From NCBI GenBank assembly GCA_021613375.1, contig CM038714.1:43810123-43874122 (forward strand): a stretch of 64,000 bases of DNA. Direction: 5' to 3'. Numbering within the stretch: the first letter of the stretch is position 1; each line of letters opens with the position of its first letter. Shown here one piece after another: positions 11,602-23,249 of this stretch. The stretch is from Megaleporinus macrocephalus (Eukaryota > Chordata > Actinopteri > Characiformes > Anostomidae). Made by a program: the position numbers and the translations under genes. The notes under the pieces are model-generated. The model was not told where the DNA came from, searched no databases, and worked only from the letters and a program-made list of their open reading frames with translations.

Positions 11602-12050
11602 TGACGTGTCTGTGCCATTCCCCCTGGTTGGGTGGTACTTTGTGGGGTTAGTGATCTCATTAGGAGTCTATTTACACCTGTGTAGGTGTGCTTTTGGGGG
11701 GCTTTTTTATTGGTTCTTTTGTTTTGGGCCTCGGTTTTGGGCCTGCTAGGGCTTGGTTACCTTTGGGTACTATGCTTTAGTTGTTTTGTTAATCTTTAGA
11801 TTTCCTTTGGCCAAGATGTCTGGACATATCTTTTTTCCTTTTTTATTAAACCTATTGTGTGCTATTTAAACACTATGTGTCCTCCATTTATTTGATTTTC
11901 AACTGGGCTGCTTGCAGCAAACAAAAGAACCAAAGAAACGGGCCCCCCAAAAGCACACCTAAAAAAGTAAACCAAAAGTAAATAGTCTCCTGATGAGATC
12001 TCTAACCCCACCCACTAACACCCAACCAGGGGCAATTGCACAGACTCATC
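11602..12050. mobile_element. foldback element with ~125-bp inverted arms
   Basis: The left arm (about 11602-11725) and the right arm (about 11918-12050) are inverted copies. Both hold CCTGGTTGGGTG, GATCTCAT(T/C)AGGAG, AGGTGTGCTTTTGGGGGG and TTGGTTCTTTTGTTT, read on opposite strands. The spacer of about 190 bases contains pyrimidine-rich DNA and TTTATTAAACC. No transposase frame is present. Long arms with a short unique centre fit a foldback or MITE-like element; ends and target duplication could not be fixed. Confidence 0.75.
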
Positions 12051-14756
12051 ACAAGAGAAACTAGGCTTGTTGGAGATACGGCTGCGCCTGGCCTTGGTGG
12101 TCAGCGAGAGCAGCCGAACGCAGTGTAGAAAAGAGCCTCAACTCGGACAGTCGCCACCTGCAGCCTATGTGAACAACGGCGGGTTTGTGAACGGCAGGTT
12201 TGTGATGTTTACAGCTGATGAAGTAGACGCAATAGAAAAATAGTAAAAAAAAGAAAAAAAAGAAAGAATTAGAAAGAGTAGAAGGAAAAATAGATCCAAA
12301 CACAATAGTGATGTAGTGCTTTTAAAGACAATCATAAGAGTAAAAAATCTACAGCACTGGAGCCTCTACATGGTCTGAAATACTAATTATGAAAAAAGAA
12401 ATATGTTGAATACTGTATGAAAATGAACTGTCATGCTAGAAGACATGAAGACGGAGGTCACAGTAGGGACAGTCCTGTGGGGACAGCCCACTACATCCTG
12501 GAAAAGATTGAGGATTGTATCCCTCAATATATGACTGTAAGCATAAGTACATAATAATAATAAGTAATATGACTATATTCACTGGAAGAACTTATAATAT
12601 AGATGCAAAACAGTTTGTTTTTAAAAGATTACACCCCCCCACTTCATATGCCTCGCAGTGGTTTGGTCCACTGCTGTGTAGGGTTCGGACAAGGGTGGTC
12701 AACGTTGCTGCCTGACTGTTCAAAATAAGACTTTTTAAAGAATACTGCCCTCAGAAAGTGGGATTATAGTTATATAATGGAAAGAATTTCTAATCATCTT
12801 CATGTTTGTGGGATGTTTATGTGTAGATCTCGATTGTGTTAAGCTTGTTTCATGTAATAACATTCGCTGAGGACCTTAACTTCATTTATTTCAAATGACT
12901 GTTGATACTGAGCAACAGAACTGTAAGCATCAGATGCCTGGATGTAAGTGTGTGTTGGCCATGCGATGGACTGGCCTTGAGAGATTAACAAATCAGATTC
13001 AGTGTGACATATCTATGGAGTTTATTACATTTGCTTCAAGCCTTCAGTCCACTATCAGCGGCAACTGTTTGTTTTAAAGCTCCAGTCTATGCGTAAAAGA
13101 TTAACGGGTGACATTTGAATGTATATAGCTGGACGGGCTTTGAGAAAAATGTCAAAGCAATCAACTATTGTTACTTCAGTTCATGTTGTCATTGCAGGAG
13201 AAACATGAACTGACAAACAAGTCTCATGCCTCCAGTGTTGATTTTTCTAATTTTTGTACATCTCACTTTTTTCCAATTTTAATATCTACTCTGGACAAAA
13301 GTTGTGTCTATGCTGTGCGAAGCATCTAGACGCATCATAGTAGCTGTGCTGCAGTGCTGGGGGTGCAGTTTTTGCAATAATGGGTTTAAAATCTAGGTCT
13401 TAAACATGTCGACTGTTATGGACTTGATCCGCTGTCTCTCATTGGCCCTAAGCATTAGATAAATATCAAACTTAACATTAATTCACTTGGCTGCATCAAC
13501 GTCCTTTTTGTTGGAACCCAAGATGCATTACAAATATAGTGCCAAATAAATCACATGTTTAAATAATCAACAACATGTTGGTAACATCAAAACACATTTA
13601 TTGGGTAATTAGTTGAGTAATAAGGAGGTGATGGAAATATTAGAGTATAAGAACTCATTATATCTCAGTACATTTAACAATGGAATGATGGAATATCTGT
13701 TAATGGTAAAGGGTCACGACGCCTGCAATGCAAATATAGACATTTTGATTTCATTTAAAAAACGATTAGTAAAACTTGAATATTTCTTCTTAGTTTTATA
13801 TGTAATTTTCAATCTGGAGAATTAAAAAGTTTTTGGCCAAAATCGTATCTTAAAACTACAGAGAAACAATGGCTTCAGGCAGTGTATTCATAACAATTCT
13901 ATGTAATTTTTGTTATATGGGGGAACTTCTAGAGGCATTAAACTCCTTAGACATCTGGATCCTATTACGATGATTGTAAACAATTCTCTAAAACTGACTT
14001 CAAATATCTAGTTTTAGAGAAATCTAGCAAACTTGGCCTAATTGGACTAAGTGGAAACACATTTGCTCACTTATAAACTCATAATTATTAGTGTGTTTTA
14101 TTGCTAGCATACATGGTACCACTGCTCTTTGGCCTCATTTGCATGTAGCTTTGGCGATTTATAATAGAACACCGTCCCACAACAGATAACACATACACTA
14201 GTCTACTGGTAAATTTCTTAATATTAGTGTTCCCACTTGAAATCGAGGGTCAGATTCCCTGATTTTCTCTGATTGTCACAAACTAAAAAGCTGACCTATA
14301 ATATATAAACAGTAGTCTTTGTGCTGAACAGACAAAACCCAGCCCCACTATTTTTAACCCATCAATTTATGAGCTTTGTTTAGTTTTTACTGCTTAAACG
14401 TCGTGGTGCCCAATTAATACTGAATTGCCATTTTCCTGGCATGTTTGCCTTTGTTAGCAGATACTGGAAGCTGCATAACTAGACTGAAGTGATTGCCAGT
14501 GGTTGACAAGTGTGAAGGGGATAAATTGGTGCAGAAACATCAAGGAACCAAAACAATCACTTACACAATATAGGAAAAGCGTGAACACATAATATTTTAA
14601 GAAATAGCTACTAAAAATGTCTAGAAACAAATGATATTCCGTGATTTAGCCAAAAAATTACGAAATCTCTGACTTTCCATGACTGGAATTTTTTTTTTTT
14701 AATTCCATGATAGTCCAGAAATTTCTTGAGGAACCCTGCAATAGGAGCTTAATGTG
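12051..14756. other. intron sequence, AT-rich, nothing firm
   Basis: About 2.7 kb of mostly AT-rich DNA. Open frames at 12061-12303 (-), 12515-12715, 12895-13077 and 13613-13825 (+) have no recognised domain. A T-run of 12 lies at about 14689-14700. No exon or element end was identified. Confidence 0.4.
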
Positions 14757-16880
14757 ACCAACCAGCTCACTTGCTCTCTCACTTACTGACCGATCGATCA
14801 GCTCACATGCTCTCTCACTCATTTATTGACTGACTCACTGACCAATCAGCTCACTTGCTCTCTCACTCACTCATTGACTGACTCACTGACCAATCAGCCC
14901 ACTTGCTCTCTCACTCCCTCACCGACTCATCAGCTCAGTAGTGTTGGTTCAGTAGTAGCCACAGTTTAAAAACCTCATGCAACCGAGTCCTGGCTTAAAG
15001 TAAGTAAGTGACTGACTGACTGACTGACACACTGACTGACTTGCTCGCTCCCTCACTCACTGGCACCCCGACTGACTCCCTGAATGACTGACTCACTGAC
15101 AGACTGATTGGCTAACTCACATACTCACTCACTGACTGGCTGGCTGGCTGATTGGCTTGCTTGCTCGCTCACTCACTCACTCACCCACTGACACACTGAC
15201 TGATTGGCTTGCTCGCCTTCTCACTCACTCGCTGACTCACTGACCAATCAGCTTACTCATTCACTCACTCCCTCAGCGACTCACTTGCACTCTAATTCAC
15301 TCACTGATTAACCGACTCAACAGCTCACTTGCTCTCTCACTCACTGACCAATCAGCTCACTTGCTCTCTCACTCACTGACCAATCAGCTCACTTGCTCTC
15401 TCACTCACTAACCGACTTATCAGCTCACTTGCACTCTCACTCACTGACCAATCAGCTCACTTGCTCTCTCACTCACTGACCAATCAGCTCACTTGCTCTC
15501 TCACTCACTGACCAATCAGCCCACTTGCTCTCTCACTTACTAACCGACTTATCAGCTCACTTGCTCTCTCACTCACTGACCAATCAGCTCACTTGCTCTC
15601 TCACTTACTAACTGACTAATCAGCTCACTTGCTCTCTCACTCACTGACCAATCAGCTCACTTGCTCTCTCACTTACTAACCGACTTATCAGCTCACTTGC
15701 TCTCTCACTCACTGACCAATCAGCTCACTTGCTCTCTCACTTACTAATTGACTTATCAGCTCACTTGCTCTCTCACTCACTGACCAATCAGCTCACTTGC
15801 TCTCTCACTTACTAACCGACTTGTCAGCTCACTTGCTCTTTCACTTACTAACCGACTTATCAGCTCACTTGCTCTCTCACTCACTGACCAATCAGCTCAC
15901 TTGTTCTCTCACTTACTAACCGACTTATCAGCTCACTTGCTCTCTCACTCACTGACCAATCAGCTCACTTGCTCTCTCACTTACTAACCGACTCATCAGC
16001 TCACTTGCTCTCTCACTCACTAACTGACTTATCAGCTCACTTGCTCTCTCACTCACTGACCAATCAGCTCACTTGCTCTCTCACTTACTAACGGACTTAT
16101 CAGCTCACTTGCTCTCTCACTCACTGACCAATCAGCTCACTTGCTCTCTCACTTACTAACCGACTTATCAGCTCACTTGCTCTCTCACTCACTGACCAAT
16201 CAGCTCACTTGCTCTCTCACTGACTAACCGACTTATCAGCTCACTTGCTCTCTCACTCACTGACCAATCAGCTCACTTGCTCTCTCACTGACTAACCGAT
16301 TTATCAGCTCACTTGCTCTCTCACTCACTGACCAATCAGCTCACTTGCTCTCTCACTTACTAACCGACTTATCAGCTCACTTGCTCTCTCACTCACTGAC
16401 CAATCAGCTCACTTGCTCCCTCACTCACTTATTGACTGACTCACTGACCAATCGGCTTACTTGCTCTCTCACACCCTTACAGACTCACTCACTCACTCCC
16501 TCACTCACTCCCTTAGCGACTTACTCACTCACTGACCAATCAGCTTACTCATTCACTCACTCACTCACTAACCGACTCACCAGCTCACTTGCTCTTTCAC
16601 TCACTCATTGACTGACTCACTGACCTATCAGCTCACTTGCTCTCACACTCTTTTACAGACTGACTCACTCACTCACTTCCTTACTGACTCACTTACTCAC
16701 TGACCAATCAACTTACTCACTAACCGACTCACCAGCTCACTTGCTCTCTCACTCACTCATTGACTGACTCACTGACCAATCAGCTCACTTGCTCTCTCAC
16801 TTACTAACCGATCTATCAGCTCACATGCTCTCTCACTCCCTCACCGACTCATCAACTCACTGACTCACTGACTAAGTGCC
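14757..16880. repeat. satellite array, 32+36 bp dimer core
   Basis: The array starts and ends with degenerate CACT/GACT-rich units and is very regular between about 15305 and 16420. There two unit types alternate: a 32-bp unit (AGCTCACTTGCTCTCTCACT then CACTGACCAATC) and a 36-bp unit (the same start then TACTAACCGACTTATC). This gives a 68-bp higher-order period. Nearly every dimer carries GACCAATCAG. The left part (15000-15240) is a looser (TGAC)n/(CACT)n field that could be the ancestral simple repeat. The 88-codon frame at 16345-16611 is a repeat artefact. Confidence 0.95.
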
Positions 16881-16889
16881 TCGCTCACT

Positions 16890-17219
16890 CACAATCAGCA
16901 GTCTGAAGACTCTCCACAAGGGGGAGCCTTTAGCCCTCAAATAGCAATACATGCTCCATAGGAGTGGTGTTTCTTATCAACATCAACACCACTAATGCAC
17001 TCTTATCACACACCAGCATTCTACTACTGCACTGCTGCAGCGTTGAGAACGGTCCACCACTCAAACATCTGGTCACCAGCAATGCTGTGGTCAGAAACTG
17101 ACAAACTGTGCTGAAAAGAGATTTACACGACAGCAATCTATAACTGGCCCCCTCTCACGCAGCAGGTAGGCTCCAGTGAAGGTGTTTCTAATATAGTGGC
17201 TATCACGCCATATGTCATT
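16890..17219. repeat. non-satellite spacer, copy 1 of segmental duplication
   Basis: This 330-bp unique block interrupts the satellite. It recurs almost unchanged at about 18092-18420, with the marker GGGGAGCCTTTAGCCC at 16921 and 18124. It includes CTGCACTGCTGC and GTTGAGAACGGTCCACCACT, motifs of a dispersed repeat also seen in part at 38430-38700 and 59165-59520. Confidence 0.9.
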
Positions 17220-18091
17220 CAGCTCACTTGCTCTCTCACTCACTGACCAATCAGCTCACTTGCTCTCTCACTCACTGACCAATCAGTTCACTTGCTCTCT
17301 CACTTACTAACCGACTTATCAGCTCACTTGCTCTCTCACTCACTGACCAATCAGCTCACTTGCTCTCTCACTGACTAACCGACTTATCAGCTCACTTGCT
17401 CTCTCACTCACTGACCAATCAGCTCACTTGCTCTCTCACTTACTAACCGACTTATCAGCTCACTTGCTCTCTCACTTACTAACCGACTCATCAGCTCACT
17501 TGCTCTCTCACTCACTGACCAATCAGCTCACTTGCTCTCTCACTTACTAACCGACTTATCAGCTCACTTGCTCTCTCACTCACTGACCAATCAGCTCACT
17601 TGCTCTCTCACTTACTAACCGACTTATCAGCTCACTTGCTCTCTCACTCACTGACCAATCAGCTCACTTGCTCTCTCACTCACTGACCAATCGGCTTACT
17701 TGCTCTCTCACACCCTTACAGACTCACTCACTCACTCCCTCACTCACTCCCTTAGCGACTTACTCACTCACTGACCAATCAGCTTACTCATTCACTCACT
17801 CACTCACTAACCGACTCACCAGCTCACTTGCTCTTTCACTCACTCATTGACTGACTCACTGACCAATCAGCTCACTTGCTCTCACACTCTTTTACAGACT
17901 GACTCACGCACTCACTTCCTTACTGACTCACTTACTCACTGACCAATCAACTTACTCACTAACCGACTCACCAGCTCACTTGCTCTCTCACTCACTCATT
18001 GACTGACTCACTGACCAATCAGCCCACTTGCTTTCTCACTCCCTCACCGACTCATCAGCTCACTGACTCACTGACTAAGTGCCTCGCTCAC
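17220..18091. repeat. satellite array, duplicated portion
   Basis: Continuation of the 32/36-bp satellite. From about 17668 it repeats the unit order of 16403-16880, including the unusual CCTTACAGACTCACTCACTC and CTTAGCGACTTACTCACTC variants. Together with the spacer this makes a tandem segmental duplication with an offset near 1203 bases. Confidence 0.93.
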
Positions 18092-18420
18092 TCACAATCA
18101 GCAGTCTGAAGACTCTCCACAAGGGGGAGCCTTTAGCCCTCAAATAGCAATACATGCTCCATAGGAGTGGTGTTTCTTATCAACATCAACACCACTAATG
18201 CACTCTTATCACACACCAGCATTCTACTACTGCACTGCTGCTGCGTTGAGAACGGTCCACCACTCAAACATCTGGTCACCAGCAATGCTGTGGTCAGAAA
18301 CTGACAAACTGTGCTGAAAAGAGATTTACACGACAGCAATCTATAACTGCCCCCTCTCACGCAGCAGGTAGGCTCCAGTGAAGGTGTTTCTAATATAGTG
18401 GCTATCACGCCATATGTCAT
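18092..18420. repeat. non-satellite spacer, copy 2 of segmental duplication
   Basis: Partner of 16890-17219, with only a few differences visible by eye (for example GCTGCAGCG versus GCTGCTGCG). Copy 1 returns to satellite at its right end, whereas copy 2 runs into unique DNA, so this is the outer edge of the duplicated tract. Confidence 0.9.
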
Positions 18421-18649
18421 TCTGCACCTGCTATTTACACCACGCTAGCAATCTCTTTCTCTCCGCTTCCCCTCCACTCGCACTCGTCCTTCCATCTCCT
18501 CCACAGATCCCACGCTAATCCATCTTCATTTCCCCATTCCAACAGCCATCCCTCCGAGTGACACTTCCTGCTCTCCACGTCAGGAGGATAAGCACGTCCA
18601 GGTGACGAGGCGCGGTGAAAAACGTGCAGCCATTGGCCCACTAATGTGA

Positions 18650-19210
18650 CATTATAACCTAATAAAGGCTCTTTAAAGGAAGCTAAAGGAAATGACTATG
18701 GCACTCTGAATGGAGAGTAGCGGCGGCCGGGGCTGAAGAAAAACGCATTGAATGAACTCTACGGCGAGTGAAGTGCTTCAAAACCTGCGCATCCAGGCTG
18801 CCGTACCAAGGTCGCGAGCCGTCTGCGCTCCGAAGGAAGTGAATTTCCCAATGATAACTTAATGGTCCGTCGAGCCGTTCTATTAGGCCTGTAATTTGCC
18901 GCCGAGCGCCGCTATAGCTCGTGGAGAGCATGCTTTTAACGCTCCGAACATGTAACGCTATGTAATAGGCTTCGGCGGAGTGGATGCCAACGTGGTATCC
19001 AGATGCTCCATCATCATAACTCTGCCTTGGGCGCGCATTAAAATGTTTGTCGCCGGCTATTATCTTTTAGTGTGGCCCGGGACGGACCCGCTCAGGGAGG
19101 CGGATGAGGAGAATTCATCAAACGCCACTTCATGAATTAAGTGCTGGGAGTGAAAGCTGAACAGCCTGGGCTTCTTTACATCTCAATGGGAGCCGAGGGC
19201 GTATAAACAG
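18650..19210. other. non-repetitive block, possible conserved non-coding element
   Basis: Composition changes here: many CpG-containing words (GCGGCGGCC, GCCGCCGAGCGCCGC, TCGCCGGC) sit beside intact homeodomain-like ATTA/TAAT motifs and CATGAATTAAG. There is no repeat and no exon with splice sites. Such mixed composition in an intron of a teleost gene is typical of conserved regulatory elements, but conservation cannot be tested here. The minus frame at 18683-18931 is not supported. Confidence 0.3.
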
Positions 19211-19475
19211 AGGGTGTAAAGGTGACGATTCCGCTGCGCTGAGCTTGGAATCGATCCGAATCAGTTCTAACCAATAAAGTATAAACTCATTTGTCTTCCC
19301 GATTAAATATTTCAGGCTATTTCCACACAGAAGTAGACTGAGAACCCTTATAATTACTGAACTCTGTTACTTTAGGGTGCACTTATTTCAGACAAAGGCT
19401 TTCAACTGCGAACATCTGCTTATAATCTCTATAGAATGGCCAAATGTCACCGTGCCTAAAGCCAAGCATAAGCTA

Positions 19476-20125
19476 GAGCAGGAGTATTTAATTAGAGTTC
19501 AGTAAGGAACAGTTAGAGGAGATCTCCTCAGGCCATGGTCTGGACCCTCATCATTTCTAACGTGTGTTATGATTCAGTGGTGTATCCTGTTTAGTGAAGT
19601 AGTCTAGTATCAGCATCTTATACCATCAGCTACTGAAACACCAATACATCACACATACAGTTATATATTTCAGTATATTTTCTGTTTAAAGCTGAACTGA
19701 ATGAATTATTTAAGTTCCAAATAAATGTTTATAACTCACTTCAAGTAAAAACAAGGGCTACATTTGAAAAAAGAGCATCTTAAAGTGTTTATTTATAGAG
19801 AAAGTAAATAAAACGTTCATCTTCTTGTAGGTTTTACAGAGTGGTATTCTCCAAAACTAGATGAGCAGGTCCATTCCAGAACCGTTCCTGTTAAACACTC
19901 AGTTTTCACTGTTAACTTTTCTGTTTTTAGAGCTCGTTATTCTTTCTGACTCGCTTTAGTCTCTGGCTGCTGCTTTTGACTTTGTATCTCGGCTGTGTGC
20001 GCGTGCCACATTGCCCAATGTGCACAGATCTGATTGGCTGAGGAGCCTTCAGTGATCTTACAGCGCACACAATTGGTCTCCGAGTTCACTGCGCCGTAAA
20101 GCCTGTATACCACAAAGACAAGAAA
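19476..20125 (+). mobile_element. dispersed element A, unexpanded copy
   Basis: This block aligns, inverted, with 41278-42103. Shared words include TCAGTGGTGTATCCTGTTTA (slightly different in the partner), CATCAGCTACTGAAACACCA and GATTGGCTGAGGAG. It contains only one or two copies of the 17-bp word ATTCTTTCTGACTCGCTTT, which is expanded to about 21 copies in the partner. No coding capacity. Class unknown. It ends about 20 bases before the solo LTR at 20144. Confidence 0.8.
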
Positions 20126-20143
20126 AGCTCCGCCGCTTAAAAT

Positions 20144-20548
20144 TGTTGTAACTTTGCTTTTTGCCGTCAGAATGAAGAGGAAGACCAGTCCAGAGTTAAA
20201 GCTTGTTTATTTTGGGATTGCAGTACCGTCTTAGCTCTGACCCTTCACACCCTGGTCTGAAGCTGATCTCAAAGATTTTTAAGATCTTTTATGGCCCGCC
20301 CTCCATTGCCTTCGGGCCAAATGGGCTCCTCCTGGCCATGTTGTAAACTTCCTCGGCTCCTGGCTGTCTCTGGGCAAGTTGTTATCTCCTGAGTGGAGGG
20401 GTTCTCGAGCCCAGGGTTGCCTGCCATGAAGGCCCCCCACTGCCGGGGATAACAAAGCCAGGACCTTCCCGTGCTTTCCTGGCCACCTGTCTTTCCATCC
20501 ATTTCAAACAAACGCTATAGTGTGTTTTTCCCAAAATAAAATCCAACA
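20144..20548 (+). mobile_element. solo LTR, family 1 copy b
   Basis: The 405-bp block begins TGTTGTAACTTTG and ends ATCCAACA, with a 4-bp AAAT target duplication (20140-20143, 20549-20552). It is the same family and orientation as 5817-6195 but with its own target site, so the two are independent insertions. A third, incomplete relative lies inverted at about 45738-45930. No gag/pol sequence is next to it. The minus open frame at 20269-20511 lies inside the LTR and is not a gene. Confidence 0.78.
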
Positions 20549-20599
20549 AAATAAACACAGTCTAAATTAAATTATTCTCAATAGTTTATCAGTTCGGGT

Positions 20600-20665
20600 C
20601 CGCATTGGACAACGTCTGGGTCCGAATCCACCCTATTAGTGACCCCTGAGCAAGAGGGTCATAAA
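20600..20665. mobile_element. possible tRNA-derived SINE fragment
   Basis: GGGTCCGAATCCACC resembles a B box, and CCCCTGAGCAAG resembles the body of common fish tRNA-SINEs just after the B box. The A-box half is not visible. A short fragment only. Confidence 0.3.
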
Positions 20666-21570
20666 GCTGCCCAGCATTGGGCTGTAAAGTAGTGGAACCA
20701 GGTATCAATACAGCCAAGAACTGCCTACTTTGACAAGAGCAGGGTTCACAACACCTCACGTATGGCTGTTTGTATGTGACATGCAGGTGCATAAAGACAG
20801 CACTACTAGAAAAACAGACTCATTTTTTGGGAGTGATGCAGCTCCTTCCAGTCCCTTGTTGGGTGTTACGCAGCTCCCAAAGGAACACGGTGTAGGACTG
20901 TATAGTGCATTGCCTGGCCTTGTTTGGAAACTGTGATGTCAAATGAGAGCAGCAGCACAGCACAAGCAGGATGTTGTGTATTTGGTCCCAAGAATACGAA
21001 CAAAGTGCACCGACCAACTCTGCCAGGATCACCAATATAGCACTCCATGTGGTAGACGGCAAGAAAGAAGGCCACTGGAGGCAGGAGTGACAGCTTCAGC
21101 AGCTAACAATTTACTTTATTTCCCACTCGGAGCCCAAACAAACTAGACTTATCGGCCCTTCTTCTCACGCGTGAGCTTTTCAGATTGTCATTCTTTCTTA
21201 GCAGCTGCTCCTGTTGGTCCCTCTCTCTTCCCTCCTTACTACAGGCATCATACATAAGGGCCTGGAAAGCAGGTGTCATAGCACAGGCACCATCCTTACA
21301 CCACTGACAGCTATCATAGTTTTCCTACCATCTCTCGTGGTTGTCTTGTGACTGACAGAGTTCTCTAGTCACCGCTGTAGTTAGCACATAGGGTCTGGGC
21401 GCCATCCTCTTGCCTCTCACAGCTCTCTCTGGTGGCCATGTTCAAAGTTTTGCTTGTATTTGAGAGTGTTTCACTATACTTGGCCTCTCTGAAGTCAGAG
21501 AAGGCAGGGACAGTAAAACTTTATCACTAAAGACTAGGCTCATGTTAGGCCCAAAAGTAGTTTAAACATA
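20666..21570. other. intron sequence with a small dispersed repeat
   Basis: Bases about 20886-20950 (GGACTGTATAGTG, TTGCCTGGCCTTGTTTG, AAATGAGAGC) recur at 24795-24880, left of the large foldback. Otherwise nothing recognised; the overlapping short frames at 20730-21146 are not supported. Confidence 0.4.
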
Positions 21571-22090
21571 CACTACCGCTCAAAAGTTTGGGATCACAGT
21601 GAAATGTTCTTGTTTTCAATGGAGTATCTTCTTCCTTAACACAACAATGGACTGACGGGTCTCTAAAGAAAGTTGTTTCTTTCTGGTCATTTTGAGTCGG
21701 TCAGCAAGCCATCAACTGCTGAAGCTTCAGATACTAAACTAACCTAGAATGTTGTTCTCCCTTTTATACTCACTTATTAGTAGAATGTTTTTCAGCTGTG
21801 CATCACAATTGAGCAAGAGTGTCCTAACAACCAATTAGTCCAATAACATCCTTAACTTGGATTGGTGGTCGTACCAGGAGATTTAGACAGAGGACTGAGA
21901 ATTGCTGATAATAGGACTATATGCAAAATAAGCCTCTTTACAAAAATAGACTTTAATACAAACATTTTTATTCTTTAAAAATCATCTGATACACTTACAT
22001 TAATAGTGAAATGGACAATATTGTTTGTGAATTGCTTGAAAATTGCATGAAATAAAATTCTAAAAAATCCTAAACTTTTGAGCGGTAGTG
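21571..22090 (-). mobile_element. Tc1/mariner-type MITE, copy 1
   Basis: The ends are an inverted repeat: CACTACCGCTCAAAAGTTTG at the left and the complement of it (ACTTTTGAGCGGTAGTG) at the right. The element is flanked by TA (21569-21570 and 22091-22092), the Tc1/mariner target. At 520 bp it is too short for a 1.6-kb full element. Read on the minus strand it holds a short start resembling a transposase N terminus. It aligns along its length, in the opposite orientation, with 23250-23747. Confidence 0.9.
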
Positions 22091-23249
22091 TATCTGTCTG
22101 ACAAACTAACAAACTATGTTGAGACATTGTCCACTGAAAAAAGAAGAACTCCAATAGAAAACCTCCGCATCTAGTGTTGGACCAGATATAGCTCATTGGC
22201 TGATCTGAGGTGGGCTGTGTTATGTTACTCATGTCAGGTGAAAATGTCCCTCCACTATTTCTGAATGCCCAAACATATTTTCATAGGCATTTCTCCGTGT
22301 GGCGCTATATATTTTGTACAGCACCAGTGCTGTCATCTACAAAGGTAAGCCATCCAAGAAGCAGCATACAAGCTTCTAATCATGCTGGGCTGAGGGGCTC
22401 CAACCACACCTAAATAGACCACTCACTAAACCGAACAGATTTAAAGACTCCTGTAAGCTCTACACATCGTTATTCATAAAGCTTTTATTTCAGATTCAAC
22501 ACCTCCCACTGGATAGGGTCTCGGTTTTCTAACAGAATCATCACCCCCATAAACTCCACTCATTACTCAGCCCCATTAAACCCCCTATTACTCTCTCCTT
22601 TGATCCTTCGCCTAATGTTGTATTCACAAATTTGAAATTATTTCTTTGCTATTTTGATATTTTCATCTGTGTACTGTCACATCGTCCCCCTCCCGCATTC
22701 GAGCAGTGCTGCTAAACTTCCGGCACGCTTTGATCAGGCTACAAATGTGCCGATACTAATTGGCTTCATTTGAGTAATCAAGTTCCTTCAGACAAATCAT
22801 TAGCATAATTCATTCTTCAATGGACTGGGGCCATACTTGCTCTTGTTTAAATCCTCTATTTACCACAAAGCTTTATGTAACACCTCCTACAGAAGTCACT
22901 AACAGCATGTTTTGTATTGAACCGTGTTCAACATGATCATATGTGGCAGCTTCCCACACAAGCGCCTGCTTCTTCAGTGAACACACAGAGTCTCCTGGAG
23001 GTTTATTAGTGAAATGAGGAGCTAGCTTTGATGCAGTGCATTATGAGGACCACGGAGACCGCAGAGGCCAGAACTCTTGACGGGAAAACAATAGATGCAC
23101 GTTTTCCCTGCATTTTATTTATTACTAATATTGTCATGTGCTCTAATGTACTAAAACAGCTATAATTCATTTTCAAACCTCATTATTTCCAAACAAGACA
23201 TATTTGTAACTGTGCCATATATATATTTGCACACACACACATACACATA
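22091..23249. other. intron sequence between two MITEs
   Basis: A block at about 22700-22830 (CGATACTAATTGGCTTCATT, TGAGTAATCAAG, CATTAGCATAATTCATTC) is rich in homeodomain-like ATTA/TAAT words and could be a regulatory element, but this is not testable here. A (CA)n-like stretch lies at 23230-23250. Nothing else recognised. Confidence 0.3.

Noticed and set aside
14757..18100. Possible CRISPR-like array of regular short repeats
   Set aside because: The units are contiguous, with no unique spacers between identical repeats; the DNA is vertebrate satellite.
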